A stretch of DNA of 10,310 nucleotides. It comes from an uncultured Sphingorhabdus sp. Lineage in GTDB: Bacteria > Pseudomonadota > Alphaproteobacteria > Sphingomonadales > Sphingomonadaceae. This document shows, piece by piece, positions 1 to 6,205 of this stretch (position 1 is its first letter; every line of letters begins with the position of its first letter). Position numbers and translations under genes: made by a program. The stretch is taken from contig CALMYW010000153.1 of assembly GCA_937873665.1 (NCBI GenBank), positions 1 to 10,310 of the forward strand. Direction: 5' to 3'. The notes below the pieces were generated by a model. It was not told where the DNA came from and did not search any database. It saw nothing but the letters and a program-made list of their open reading frames with translations.

Positions 1-7
1 AGGAAAT

Positions 8-54
8 TGGTAGGCGCGATTGGACTCGAACCAACGACCCCCACCATGTCAAGG
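8..54 (-). tRNA. tRNA-Val(GAC) 3' fragment, probable attachment site
   Basis: Read on the minus strand, this stretch holds the 3' side of a tRNA: anticodon loop TTGACAT (anticodon GAC), the 3' strand of the anticodon stem, variable loop, a complete T arm with GTTCGAGT-type loop, acceptor strand CGCGCCT, discriminator A and encoded CCA. The 5' acceptor strand (expected AGGCGCG) and D arm are absent; the sequence diverges right after CCTT. A 3' fragment ending sharply near the anticodon is the classic footprint left at one end of an element integrated by a tyrosine recombinase. The element should then lie to the right of the fragment and an intact tRNA-Val should lie further on; none is seen in this window. 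It is not a functional tRNA gene. Confidence 0.85.
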
Positions 55-186
55 TCACTAACGACTGCATCGCGCAGCGAGTTGCCTAATTGTATCCGCA
101 ATCCAACGCAAATATCCAGGGCGAACAGGGTCAGACGCATTTCGGAGACGGGCTCGCCCTACCCCGCCGCTCGCACTTGTGCGTCG

Positions 187-336
187 CTAGCATTCCGAAT
201 GGATGCGAGTACCCGCCACCGAAGCACCCTTGACACTGAATCCCGCCTTGATTGCGCTGGCGGTGGCATTACCGGATGCCAAGAATTCCGGAATGAAGGC
301 CGCGCGGCGATGGGGCAAATTTGCGGCGCCGGACAT
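187..336 (-). pseudogene. terminase small subunit-like remnant (49 aa)
   Basis: This short minus-strand ORF starts with ATG and ends with TAG after 49 residues. From about residue 14 it reads FIPEFLASGNATASAIKAGF followed by S-V-K-G-A, then GTR. The pattern resembles the N-terminal DNA-binding region of phage terminase small subunits, where a block like F-x-x-E-Y-L-x-x-x-N-A-T-x-A-A-I-x-A-G-Y-S is followed by a conserved G(S/A)RL. Those proteins usually run to 140-180 residues, so about two thirds is missing and the frame ends soon after GTR. No clear ribosome binding site is seen. It lies between the AlpA gene and the tRNA-Val fragment on the same strand, as expected for prophage debris. The family match is from memory and the sequence is short. 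Confidence 0.55.
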
Positions 337-455
337 GCCTATTTATCGAGCAATTAGTTAAAAACTGCCTAAGAAATAGAAATCAGCAAAGAAATGAAAG
401 AGAAGTGGGACTCCGCCATGTCAGCGTCAGTGCCTGCCTTAATCGCCCCACGGCG

Positions 456-698
456 CTAAGTGAAAGGCGCAGCCCGCTTTGCATGCAAGCCAGTAACGAC
501 GTCGCGAATTTCGGTGTCAGACAATCCTGCGATGCGGGCCGCGTTGATCGCCCCCACCTCATCAGACGGCCACCCAACCGCGCGTTGGCCGATTCGCACT
601 GGCTTCGTAAAAAGCCCCGCTTTGATGGCGTTGTAGATCGAAGCGTGGCTGCGGTGTCCCGTCTCCAGCAAGACGGCGGGCATCCTGAGAATTTGCAT
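456..698 (-). CDS. AlpA-family phage/island transcriptional regulator
   Basis: An 80-aa protein preceded by a good Shine-Dalgarno (AGGGAGA, 6 nt before ATG). The N-terminal half has the order seen in AlpA/excisionase-type winged-helix proteins: a L-x-x-P-A-V-x-x-x-T-G start, then SHASIYNAIKAGLF as the putative recognition-helix region, then a beta-hairpin P-V-R-I-G-Q-R-A-V-G-W and a helix starting PSDEV. AlpA proteins control excision or integrase expression in cryptic prophages and islands and commonly lie next to an integrase. No integrase is visible here; a terminase-like scrap and a tRNA 3' fragment lie downstream instead, so this is probably a surviving gene of a decayed element. DNA binding is a family-based inference. 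The C-terminal tail (about residues 60-80) is generic. Confidence 0.8.
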   Translation of the reverse strand: MQILRMPAVLLETGHRSHASIYNAIKAGLFTKPVRIGQRAVGWPSDEVGAINAARIAGLSDTEIRDVVTGLHAKRAAPFT

Positions 699-718
699 TG
701 TTCATCTCCCTGCTTGAT

Positions 719-744
719 AAGGGCCGTCTTTTTACCGGCCTTTT
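719..744 (+). terminator. hairpin followed by T-run (possible terminator)
   Basis: The arms AAGGGCCG (719-726) and CGGCCTTT (736-743) can pair over 8 bp with one G-U and a 9-nt loop, followed by TTTT. It looks like an intrinsic terminator for plus-strand transcription, although no convincing plus-strand gene lies upstream. On the minus strand it sits about 20 nt before the AlpA start and could instead be a leader hairpin. Confidence 0.35.
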
Positions 745-775
745 GTTCGCATGGCAATCCGGTAAGGAGGATGCC

Positions 776-816
776 AAAAGAAAGGCCGCCAAGGAGGTGA
801 GTCCCTGGCGGCCTTT
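776..816 (-). terminator. intrinsic terminator of ssrA
   Basis: A perfect 11-bp stem is formed by AAAGGCCGCCA (781-791) and TGGCGGCCTTT (806-816) with a 14-nt loop. On the minus strand it begins 12 nt beyond the tmRNA 3' end and continues into TTTCTTTT. This is a textbook rho-independent terminator for the minus-strand tmRNA gene. Confidence 0.85.
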
Positions 817-827
817 GTCAGGTCATA

Positions 828-1215
828 TGGTGGAGCTGGGGGGATTTGAACCCCCGTCCGCAAACCTTCCTCGCACAGATCTACATGTTTAGCGGTCTGA
901 TTTGAGTCTCGCCACCGGTGTCGCGCAGTCGCACGCTACACCGGACGCCAGCATCCTTGGATCTCGCCCCCGGTCAAGATGCCCGACCGGGAGCCAGCCG
1001 ATGTGAATAACTTTACAGCCTGGACAGCCCGACCTTTCGATCAGTCCACCCTTGCCCAGCCCATCGGCCTGCTGTTGTAAAGCTCACTGGTGTTTAAGCA
1101 GCGAGTGCGAAACGTTCGTCGTTTGCAGTTAGTTTGTTTGAATCTGTTTTACGAGCGCATTCAGCTCGACATGCACCGCTACGATTCCAACCCACGTCGA
1201 AACCAATGCAGCCCC
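828..1215 (-). ncRNA. ssrA: transfer-messenger RNA (tmRNA)
   Basis: This is a complete one-piece tmRNA of 388 nt. The 5' strand GGGGCTG pairs with CAGCTCC before A-CCA at the 3' end (one G-U), forming the tRNA-like acceptor stem. The T arm reads GGGGGTTCAAATCCCCC, and the 5' domain has the conserved TGGTTTCGACGTGGGTTG. The internal reading frame (1094-1126) begins at GCA and encodes ANDERFALAA then TAA. The RNA rescues stalled ribosomes and tags the nascent chain for ClpXP-type proteolysis with SmpB. Its promoter and terminator are recognisable on either side, so it is probably functional. The 3' end of ssrA is a frequent integration site, which fits the phage-like debris immediately downstream (lower coordinates). 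Confidence 0.97.
1094..1126 (-). CDS. tmRNA proteolysis tag reading frame (ANDERFALAA)
   Basis: Within tmRNA, the resume codon GCA (1124-1126) is followed by codons for N-D-E-R-F-A-L-A-A and a TAA stop. The C-terminal ALAA is the degradation signal. The ERF variant, in place of the ENY of E. coli, is typical of betaproteobacteria and is the main taxonomic hint in the window. Confidence 0.93.
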   Translation of the reverse strand, partial: ANDERFALAA

Positions 1216-1225
1216 TCAGTGAGCG

Positions 1226-1252
1226 ATTTTAGGCCACATTGGGGAATTTCAA
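1226..1252 (-). promoter_or_regulatory. predicted ssrA promoter
   Basis: On the minus strand, TTGAAA (1247-1252) and TAAAAT (1226-1231) are separated by 15 nt. The -10 box ends 10 nt before the mature 5' GGGG of tmRNA. Box quality is good, but the spacer is two bases shorter than ideal. Confidence 0.6.
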
Positions 1253-1552
1253 GGGGCCAGGCGCCATTGACCCTAGGCATCAGGCACGACAGCGGATGAA
1301 GGCCGGGAGAATTTGGGACACCCGTTGCGGGTCGCCGGAACACCAGTGCGGTGGCTACGTCCGGCCTTACCCGTCGCTGAAGAATCTGCGCGCTCATTGA
1401 CCGCTTAGCAGCGGTTGCTGTCAGTCGTCTGAAAATCGGGAGTACCCGGTTTGGGCCGACTTGAGACTGTCAAGAGATAAGCAAGGCGTCTGATTTCACT
1501 GTCGTGATCACTTTCGCGGGCATGTCGGCATAACAATAGTCTTCTCTTTGCC
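1253..1552. other. intergenic stretch without a supported gene
   Basis: Between the ssrA promoter and the 397-aa gene I see no ORF with family signal, no RNA gene and no strong terminator. The one minus-strand frame of 72 codons (1179-1397) overlaps tmRNA and its promoter and has no recognisable content. An AT-richer run around 1530-1545 (CATAACAATAG) could be part of a promoter for the next gene, but no good -35 box goes with it. Confidence 0.4.
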
Positions 1553-2746
1553 ATGAAAAACATGATGACGCGATCAGAGATGTACCAGCTGGTTTGGGCC
1601 GAGCCCCGAACCGCACTGGCGAAACGGTTTGGCATTTCGGATGTGGCGATTGCCAAGCATTGCCGCAACGCGAAAATTCCGATGCCGCCACCCGGATACT
1701 GGGCGCGCAAGGCTTCCGGAAAGCGCGTCATTCAACCCGCGCTTCCGCTTCGCCTGCCAGGGCAAACATACCGGGTGTTTGCCACTGATGAAGACCGCTA
1801 CGGCTACGGCTACGACAGCCGTAAGGAGGATCTGAATTCTGCCCTTGAGCCGCCGCGTTTCCATGAGCCATTGGAATTGTTGATAGCTGATGCGGTCAAG
1901 CAGGTGGGGAAGGTTCAGGCCTGCAAGGATCTGGAAAACCCGCATCCAGGTCTTGCTCGAATTCTTGCCAGCGAGCGTCGGCGGCGGGAGACCTGGGAAG
2001 CACAGAAGCCGCATGACTACTACAGGCCGTATTTTGATGAGCCTGTTTTCCAGCGACAGCTTCGACTAATGAACAGTCTGCTGTGGGCATTTGAACGAAT
2101 TCAATGCAAGGGCGAAGTCATTTCCACGGATGGGTGGGTTCAGGGCTTCGGGCAATTCCACTCCTTGCGGGCGCGCGTGTGTATCGGCTCCACCCACGTT
2201 GCCTTCGAGTTCCTTGAGCCGTCTAATCCGAAGGCCATCAAGAGGGCTCCCCCAACAGGGGTGACAACCCTGCGGGTGGCCGCAAACTCCAGTGGCGACC
2301 TCGATTGGTGCGATCAACCTGGATGCAAGCTCGAAAAGCAACTCACTGCGGTAGCCGCCGCCATGCTTGAACTCGCGGAAACGCGGCTACGCCGAAATGC
2401 CATGGATATTTACGAGCGTCGAGTGGAACTGCGCCAGGCGATGCTGCGAGCCATCGAGGCGAAAAAGGAAGATGACGAGAAGATGCGACTGGCCGCGATC
2501 GAGCAACATCACCGGGACAATCGAGACAGGCTGCGCAAACTGGCGTCGGAGCATCAGTCTGCTCGGGAGATCCGCAGTCTCGTTGAAGCAGTTCGGATGC
2601 ATCCCGAATGCAGCGGAAGCAACTTGGCTTCGTTCGTGGAATGGGAGCGGGAGGTTCTTGCGTTCGCGGATTCCATCGATCCGGTGACGGGACCTATCGA
2701 GCGGATTATTGCGAGCTATTCGAAGTATCCCGAAACACCTCAATAA
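1553..2746 (+). CDS. conserved hypothetical protein with N-terminal HTH-like region
   Basis: This encodes 397 aa, function unknown. The N-terminus (about residues 6-55) reads like a small DNA-binding module: TRSEMYQLVWAEP, then ALAKRFGISDVAIAKHCRN as a helix-turn-helix, then a proline-rich IPMPPPGYWARKASGK. The same 'x-E-x-Y-x-L-V-W ... P-P-x-G-Y-W-x-x-K' opening occurs in a broad family of uncharacterised bacterial proteins, from memory. The middle is mixed alpha/beta. Residues about 285-350 are highly charged and probably helical or coiled-coil. No clear Shine-Dalgarno precedes ATG 1553; ATG 1562 or 1565 are also possible starts, and a leaderless message is conceivable. It stands alone between ssrA and a possible mobile-element scar. 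Coding is convincing from length and codon usage; no reaction can be assigned. Confidence 0.8.
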   Translation: MKNMMTRSEMYQLVWAEPRTALAKRFGISDVAIAKHCRNAKIPMPPPGYWARKASGKRVIQPALPLRLPGQTYRVFATDEDRYGYGYDSRKEDLNSALEPPRFHEPLELLIADAVKQVGKVQACKDLENPHPGLARILASERRRRETWEAQKPHDYYRPYFDEPVFQRQLRLMNSLLWAFERIQCKGEVISTDGWVQGFGQFHSLRARVCIGSTHVAFEFLEPSNPKAIKRAPPTGVTTLRVAANSSGDLDWCDQPGCKLEKQLTAVAAAMLELAETRLRRNAMDIYERRVELRQAMLRAIEAKKEDDEKMRLAAIEQHHRDNRDRLRKLASEHQSAREIRSLVEAVRMHPECSGSNLASFVEWEREVLAFADSIDPVTGPIERIIASYSKYPETPQ

Positions 2747-3308
2747 TCGGTCCGATGTCGCCACGTCGCGTCAATGGCTGCAGTGGGTCGATTCTGTTGA
2801 AAAACTCAAGACTTTCGCGCGGAATGACCTCGAATGAAAAATCGACATCTCAGATCGACTCAGAATCGACGATCGCGAAGTAGGCAAGGGGTCGAGCACC
2901 CCTCATAATCTGGACCAAGTCCTATTGACCGAGTTTTTCAACAGAATTGGTCGGTACCTGCCGGCCAGGCCGAAAGTCTGACTGGCTGCATCCAGTCTAA
3001 GGCAAACTACCGCTGTGCAGCGGCAGGCGACATTCAGGCTCGGCGTACTGGGCGGCAGAGGGGTAGAGGGCGGACTGGAAAGTGAAGTTGACGGCGACTG
3101 TTGTTTGCAAAGATAGGCGACAGGGTATTGAAGGATGGAAATGACTTCGAGTTCGTGGAAAGTTGGCTACAAACTACGGCAGAATTGGTTTCGCCGCTTG
3201 ATGAGTCAAGGGCATCACTAGGCAGGGTTCGAGGATATCCTGTCGGATAAACTGGCTTCCCAGGATATCCGACGATCTACATTAAGTCAGGCCCGACAGG
3301 ACCCCACA
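2747..3308. other. gene-poor region upstream of the cassette array
   Basis: There is no supported gene here. It contains the inverted repeat pair at 2791-2947 and a 28-codon frame (3135-3221, start after AAGGA) that is probably chance. Just before the next gene a doubled AGGATATCC occurs (3232-3240 and 3262-3270). I looked for an integron integrase, an attI site or a cassette boundary (GTTRRRY) before the first cassette gene and found none that is convincing; ACTAGGC near 3217 is only a weak resemblance. Confidence 0.4.
2791..2947. repeat. 17-bp perfect inverted repeat pair, MITE/IS-end-like
   Basis: ATTCTGTTGAAAAACTC (2791-2807) is repeated in exact inverted orientation as GAGTTTTTCAACAGAAT (2931-2947). 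The 123 bp between has no gene. The outer flanks do not continue the match. A pair of short perfect terminal repeats around a non-coding core of this size fits a miniature inverted-repeat element or the remains of an insertion sequence. Which family is not clear from the sequence, and no obvious target duplication was identified. Confidence 0.55.
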
Positions 3309-4646
3309 TTGCGCACTGAACTCTTACTGCTTGTGCCCGACGACGAATCCTTCTGTAGCAGCAAGAAGGCGTTCGTCGACTTTCTGAAGGTTGACGCCCT
3401 GATTTCGATTTCGGGGCAAAAAATCAGCTATCGCCGCGCGGCGAAGTCGAAGGAACTGGTATCCGCACGCTTCAGAGTCGAGACCGACAAAGTCAAGTCA
3501 AAGCAGGAACGCTACTTTCTGCTGACGCTGGAATGCCAGGACGAAGCACTGCTCGACGAGTTCAATGAGCTGTGCGACCGAATTCGCGCAATCGGAGAAC
3601 GGCTCTCTCCGGGACGAACCGCTATAAATACGATTTGGGATGACGTCGGACGAATATACGCAGAAAAGTCCTATCCGTTGATCAACGAGGTCGAAAACCT
3701 GCTTCGCAGGTTGATCGCTAAGTTCATGCTGATCACCGTGGGTGTCAACTGGTCAAAGGATACGATTCATCCTGAACTCTTCAAAAAGATAGAGAACTTC
3801 GACGATCCTGAGCCGTACATCAACGACCTATACAAACTTGACTTCATACACCTAAAGCAGGTTCTCTTCGAAAAGAAACGAGACATCAGCCTTGATGAAC
3901 TCGATCGGCTGTTGAGTCGAACTGCATTCAGCGACGAGGATAAGGAGAAGATCCAGAAATACATTCCTCGGTCAAACTGGGAGAAGTACTTCTCTGTCCT
4001 CATCGAGGATCGTGAGAGCAGCTTAGAGAAGAAGTGGGAGCTTCTATACAAACTCAGGAACAAGGTCGCTCACAACCGACATGTGAAGAAGGAGGAGTTT
4101 GAGAAAATCAAGGGACTCACCTCTCAGATCAAGGAGATCCTCGCCAAGGCCTCGGCCAAGGTCGGCGAAATCGACCTTAACGAAGAGGATCGGGAGCTAA
4201 TCATCTATTCCTACAATGCCGACTCGCCTGCCGCGTTTGGGTTCATGGCCGAAAAGGCTGTCGCCGAGTTTTACGCCAAGTCTGGCTATCAGGTCACTTC
4301 CCTAGAGAGTAGGCTGCCCGGCCCCGTTGATTTCTACGCAACGAAGGACGGAGTGAAGCTTGCGGTCGAGGTCAAATCTGTGCGTCCACGTCAATTTTTG
4401 CCAATGATGCGGCTGACCATTGATCGTCAACTTAAGCACACGATCCAACAGGTCGAAGGCGACGCCTTTGCCAAGCTTCGGATTGTCGTCGTGCTACGCG
4501 AAGATGATGATGAGTATCCCTTCAGTCTCCTGCTTGATCGCGCTCTTCGGTTAACAGAGGAGTTCGGACCGAGTGTTGAGATTCAGTTTGGTCGCCTGAA
4601 TGAAGAGAAAGTGTATGTTCCCATCGAGAGGCACGGTGGGGTCTAA
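3309..4646 (+). CDS. HEPN domain – PD-(D/E)xK nuclease fusion, integron cassette gene
   Basis: A 445-aa protein starting at TTG with AGGA 7 nt upstream; the frame is closed by a stop at 3219. Residues 110-260 resemble the Swt1/ApeA-like HEPN group: a helix Y-P-L-I-N-E-V-E-N-L-L-R-R-L-I (122-136) and later L-R-N-K-V-A-H (249-255), giving the RNxxxH catalytic signature (R250, H255) of HEPN ribonucleases. Residues 301-400 look like a restriction-endonuclease fold: G-F-M-A-E-K-A-V-A-E-F-Y, then GPVDFYA (D341) and AVEVKSV (E354, K356), the PD-(D/E)xK pattern. The stop codon lies inside an attC-like site, so this is integron cargo. HEPN and PD-(D/E)xK domains are both frequent in anti-phage proteins, so an abortive-infection or restriction role is a reasonable inference. 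Neither substrate nor trigger can be read from sequence. Confidence 0.82.
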   Translation: MRTELLLLVPDDESFCSSKKAFVDFLKVDALISISGQKISYRRAAKSKELVSARFRVETDKVKSKQERYFLLTLECQDEALLDEFNELCDRIRAIGERLSPGRTAINTIWDDVGRIYAEKSYPLINEVENLLRRLIAKFMLITVGVNWSKDTIHPELFKKIENFDDPEPYINDLYKLDFIHLKQVLFEKKRDISLDELDRLLSRTAFSDEDKEKIQKYIPRSNWEKYFSVLIEDRESSLEKKWELLYKLRNKVAHNRHVKKEEFEKIKGLTSQIKEILAKASAKVGEIDLNEEDRELIIYSYNADSPAAFGFMAEKAVAEFYAKSGYQVTSLESRLPGPVDFYATKDGVKLAVEVKSVRPRQFLPMMRLTIDRQLKHTIQQVEGDAFAKLRIVVVLREDDDEYPFSLLLDRALRLTEEFGPSVEIQFGRLNEEKVYVPIERHGGV

Positions 4647-4712
4647 CCCTTCCATCGAGCGGACAAACTCCGGGCTTCGCCCTCCGTTTGCCGCTCATTT
4701 CAAACGTTAAAA
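4641..4712 (+). repeat. integron attC site 1
   Basis: Outer core GTCTAAC (RYYYAAC, 4641-4647) contains the stop codon of the preceding gene. Arm TCCATCGAGCGG pairs imperfectly with CCGCTCATTTCAA, and the outer right core reads GTTAAAA (4706-4712), close to GTTRRRY. The centre folds further (CAAACT-CCGGGC-TTC-GCCC-TCC-GTTTG). This palindromic layout is that of integron recombination sites. The final base of the right core departs from consensus, so recombination efficiency may be reduced. Confidence 0.85.
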
Positions 4713-4731
4713 TTCAAGAAGGCCATGCTTA

Positions 4732-5094
4732 ATGCCAACGCTGAAAAAATTGAATTCTGCGACGACTGTTCTCTTCGTTGACACCTCGTATATTGAAAAG
4801 CTAGTTGCTCGCGGAATTTCTCTGGACGAATCCACGCCTTCCGCACCAGTGCTGAAGGTCGATCTTTCTCATTACTCAAAGCAAAAGCGCGGTAACTTGG
4901 AGGACTCAGATTTCTAGAAGTTGCAGAGGCAAATCGGTCAGGTTCAGAAGCTCACACTACGCGACGCAACTATTGCAAAGGAAATCGTGGCATCGCCGGA
5001 TGTTGCCGCCATTGAAATTGACATTTGGCAGTGGTGTGACGGCCAAATCTGTGGTCAAGAAGCAAACCGCCGACCAATGCGAAGATGCGTTTGA
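4732..5094 (+). pseudogene. cassette ORF interrupted by in-frame amber codon
   Basis: The frame opens at ATG 4732, 19 nt after the right core of attC 1, as expected for a cassette gene. After 61 codons it meets TAG (4915-4917). Reading through, the same frame stays open for another 58 codons to TGA (5092-5094), with protein-like content such as QRQIGQVQKLTLRDATIAKE and IEIDIWQW. A second frame near the end (stop TAG 5099-5101) has an acidic tail EDAFDF, so there may also be a frameshift around 5030-5050. I do not recognise the family. Either the short 61-aa product is the real gene, or a gene of about 120 aa has been inactivated. The next gene follows after a damaged site at 5104-5115. Confidence 0.5.
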
Positions 5095-5103
5095 CTTCTA
5101 GCT

Positions 5104-5115
5104 CTAACGTAGGTC
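5104..5115 (+). repeat. possible collapsed attC remnant
   Basis: CTAACGTAGGTC resembles the left core (..CTAAC) of an attC fused directly to a right core (AACGTTAGGY minus one T). It sits at the junction between two cassette ORFs, 5 nt before ATG 5120, where an attC is expected. The whole central palindrome would be lost. This is a positional inference with little sequence to support it. Confidence 0.3.
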
Positions 5116-5119
5116 ACAC

Positions 5120-5545
5120 ATGCTCCACTCGCTCTACTTCTCAATCGATGGCGTTTTGGGGCCCGGTGGATCCATTGACGCTCGTCGGAGCGAGATCCTT
5201 AAGCAGGCAGTTAGCCTAGCCAAGACTGGCCTCGAACTGCTCGGCGACTGGGCGAATGATGCGGATTGGTTTGATGGCGCGGGTCTGCCAGTTGACGCAT
5301 GGTCACTCTTTGAAACTGAGGACGAAGACGAACTCCAAGACGCTGTTTCGCAAGTCAGTGACGCGATGAAGACGCAAGGCACCGGATTCATCGACGTGAA
5401 GCAGCATGGGGACCTCTTTGCCCTCATTGAACATCACTACATGAGTGAATGGGTGTCGCAGCCCTTGCGAGACCGCATTGCGGACGTGAAGCACGCATAC
5501 TGGAGTCTTGCATCGGATCTCTCCGACGAATGGGGTGCCACCTAA
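5120..5545 (+). CDS. acidic hypothetical protein, integron cassette gene
   Basis: A 141-aa protein of unknown function. It is notably acidic, for example ETEDEDELQDAV (residues 66-77) and a C-terminus SDLSDEWGAT, with predicted helices at about 24-45 and 103-136 and no signal peptide or membrane segment. The N-terminus LHSLYFSIDGVLGPGGSIDA looks like a beta strand and loop. The stop codon TAA is embedded in the RYYYAAC core of the following attC-like site, and the start lies just after a possible collapsed attC, both typical of cassette genes. No Shine-Dalgarno is evident. Very acidic small cytosolic cassette proteins sometimes act as inhibitors or DNA mimics, but nothing here proves that. 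Confidence 0.72.
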   Translation: MLHSLYFSIDGVLGPGGSIDARRSEILKQAVSLAKTGLELLGDWANDADWFDGAGLPVDAWSLFETEDEDELQDAVSQVSDAMKTQGTGFIDVKQHGDLFALIEHHYMSEWVSQPLRDRIADVKHAYWSLASDLSDEWGAT

Positions 5546-5611
5546 CATCGCACTTAACCGAGGCCGCGAGGGCGTCCTGCCGCGTCGGCCCGGTTTGCTG
5601 GAATGTCGGTT
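5540..5611 (+). repeat. integron attC site 2 (degenerate right core)
   Basis: The left core ACCTAAC (5540-5546) matches RYYYAAC and contains the stop of the upstream gene. The arm AACCG-a-GGCCG pairs with CGGCC-CGGTT, and the outer part AACAT pairs with ATGTC near 5603-5607. The expected right core GTTAGGY appears as GTCGGTT, so the strictly conserved GTT triplet is lost. Overall palindrome and position fit an attC; it is probably poorly active. Confidence 0.65.
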
Positions 5612-5674
5612 TGCGCAGGATGCCGCCGCGCTGAATTTGTACCTCCGCTCTCAGATTCACTGTTGACACCATCG

Positions 5675-6160
5675 ATGTTTAAGTCTTTCTCCCCAGTCAT
5701 CATGCTTGCTTTCTTGGCAGCACCTCTATCGCTTGAAGCGGCCTCGCCGGTTTTCAAGTGCACCATCAATGGCTCGGTCACATACCAGAACAGCGCTTGC
5801 CCATCAGGCGAGTCAAGGAAGCCCCCAACTGTCGAACAGCTGAATGCCGACCGACAGAAAAAGCTGCAGCAATCTGGCAATGCTCCAGCAGCCAGCCCCG
5901 CGCCTTCCCCCGGCGGTCAACTCTCTGCGAGTACTGGTGGCACTTCCGGATCGCCCAGGCTCTACGAGAAGGAACGGTCCAACTCTTCGGTCCCACCAAT
6001 TGCATCTCCGGTCGAATCGTTCAAATGCGATGGGCGCGTTCACTGTTCACAGATGAACTCATGCTCAGAGGCAAAGTACTTTCTACGCCATTGCCCAGGC
6101 GTCAAGATGGACGGCGACGGGAACGGCATACCCTGTGAAAAGCAGTGGTGCAATAGGTAG
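5675..6160 (+). CDS. secreted DUF4124 / excalibur-domain protein, cassette gene
   Basis: With ATG 5675 the product is 161 aa and begins with a clear signal peptide (MFKSFSPVIMLAFLAAPLSL, cleavage near A22-A23), so it should be exported. An upstream start at 5603 would lie in attC 2 and spoil the signal peptide. Residues 24-46 (PVFKC...G-S-V-T-Y-Q-N...C-P) fit DUF4124, a small domain of periplasmic proteins. A Pro/Ser/Gly-rich linker follows (65-112). Residues 116-159 fit the excalibur Ca2+-binding domain: paired cysteines, S-C-S-E-A-K-Y-F-L-R-H-C-P-G, and the loop DGDGNGIPCE. The domain is common next to extracellular nucleases in other proteins; here it stands alone with DUF4124. Its own attC is missing: an IS110 fragment follows. 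The role is unknown, perhaps cell-envelope related. Confidence 0.8.
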   Translation: MFKSFSPVIMLAFLAAPLSLEAASPVFKCTINGSVTYQNSACPSGESRKPPTVEQLNADRQKKLQQSGNAPAASPAPSPGGQLSASTGGTSGSPRLYEKERSNSSVPPIASPVESFKCDGRVHCSQMNSCSEAKYFLRHCPGVKMDGDGNGIPCEKQWCNR

Positions 6161-6205
6161 GCTACGTAGGCGCCGGCCGCATATCCGGCAAGCCGGCATT
6201 GGGTT

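Noticed and set aside
7..357. Plus-strand ORF beginning VGAIGLEPTTPTMSR
   Set aside because: This is the antisense translation of the tRNA-Val 3' part; such peptides are a well-known annotation artefact. The rest has no family content.
383..757. Longer minus-strand ORF overlapping the AlpA gene
   Set aside because: Different frame from AlpA, low-complexity Arg/Ser-rich translation and no ribosome binding site; AlpA in the other frame has clear family signal.
698..892. Plus-strand ORF ending GGFEPPSANLPRTDLHV
   Set aside because: It reads the antisense of the tmRNA 3' end and its terminator; it is a recurrent spurious gene call.
1179..1397. 72-aa minus-strand ORF across the ssrA promoter
   Set aside because: It overlaps the tmRNA 5' end and promoter and has no family features.
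2608..2883. 91-aa plus-strand ORF at the end of the 397-aa gene
   Set aside because: It overlaps the larger gene in another frame and runs through the inverted repeat; no protein-like pattern.
3135..3221. 28-codon ORF with a fair ribosome binding site upstream of the HEPN gene
   Set aside because: Very short, no recognisable content; its stop is in frame with the HEPN gene, which only tells that the HEPN start lies downstream.
3232..3270. Repeated AGGATATCC as a possible iteron or CRISPR-like unit
   Set aside because: Only two copies of a 9-mer, itself largely palindromic; too little for an array. No CRISPR array is seen anywhere in the window.
5603..5674. Upstream start for the excalibur-domain gene
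   Set aside because: It lies within attC 2 and would add 24 residues ahead of a good signal peptide; ATG 5675 is preferred.
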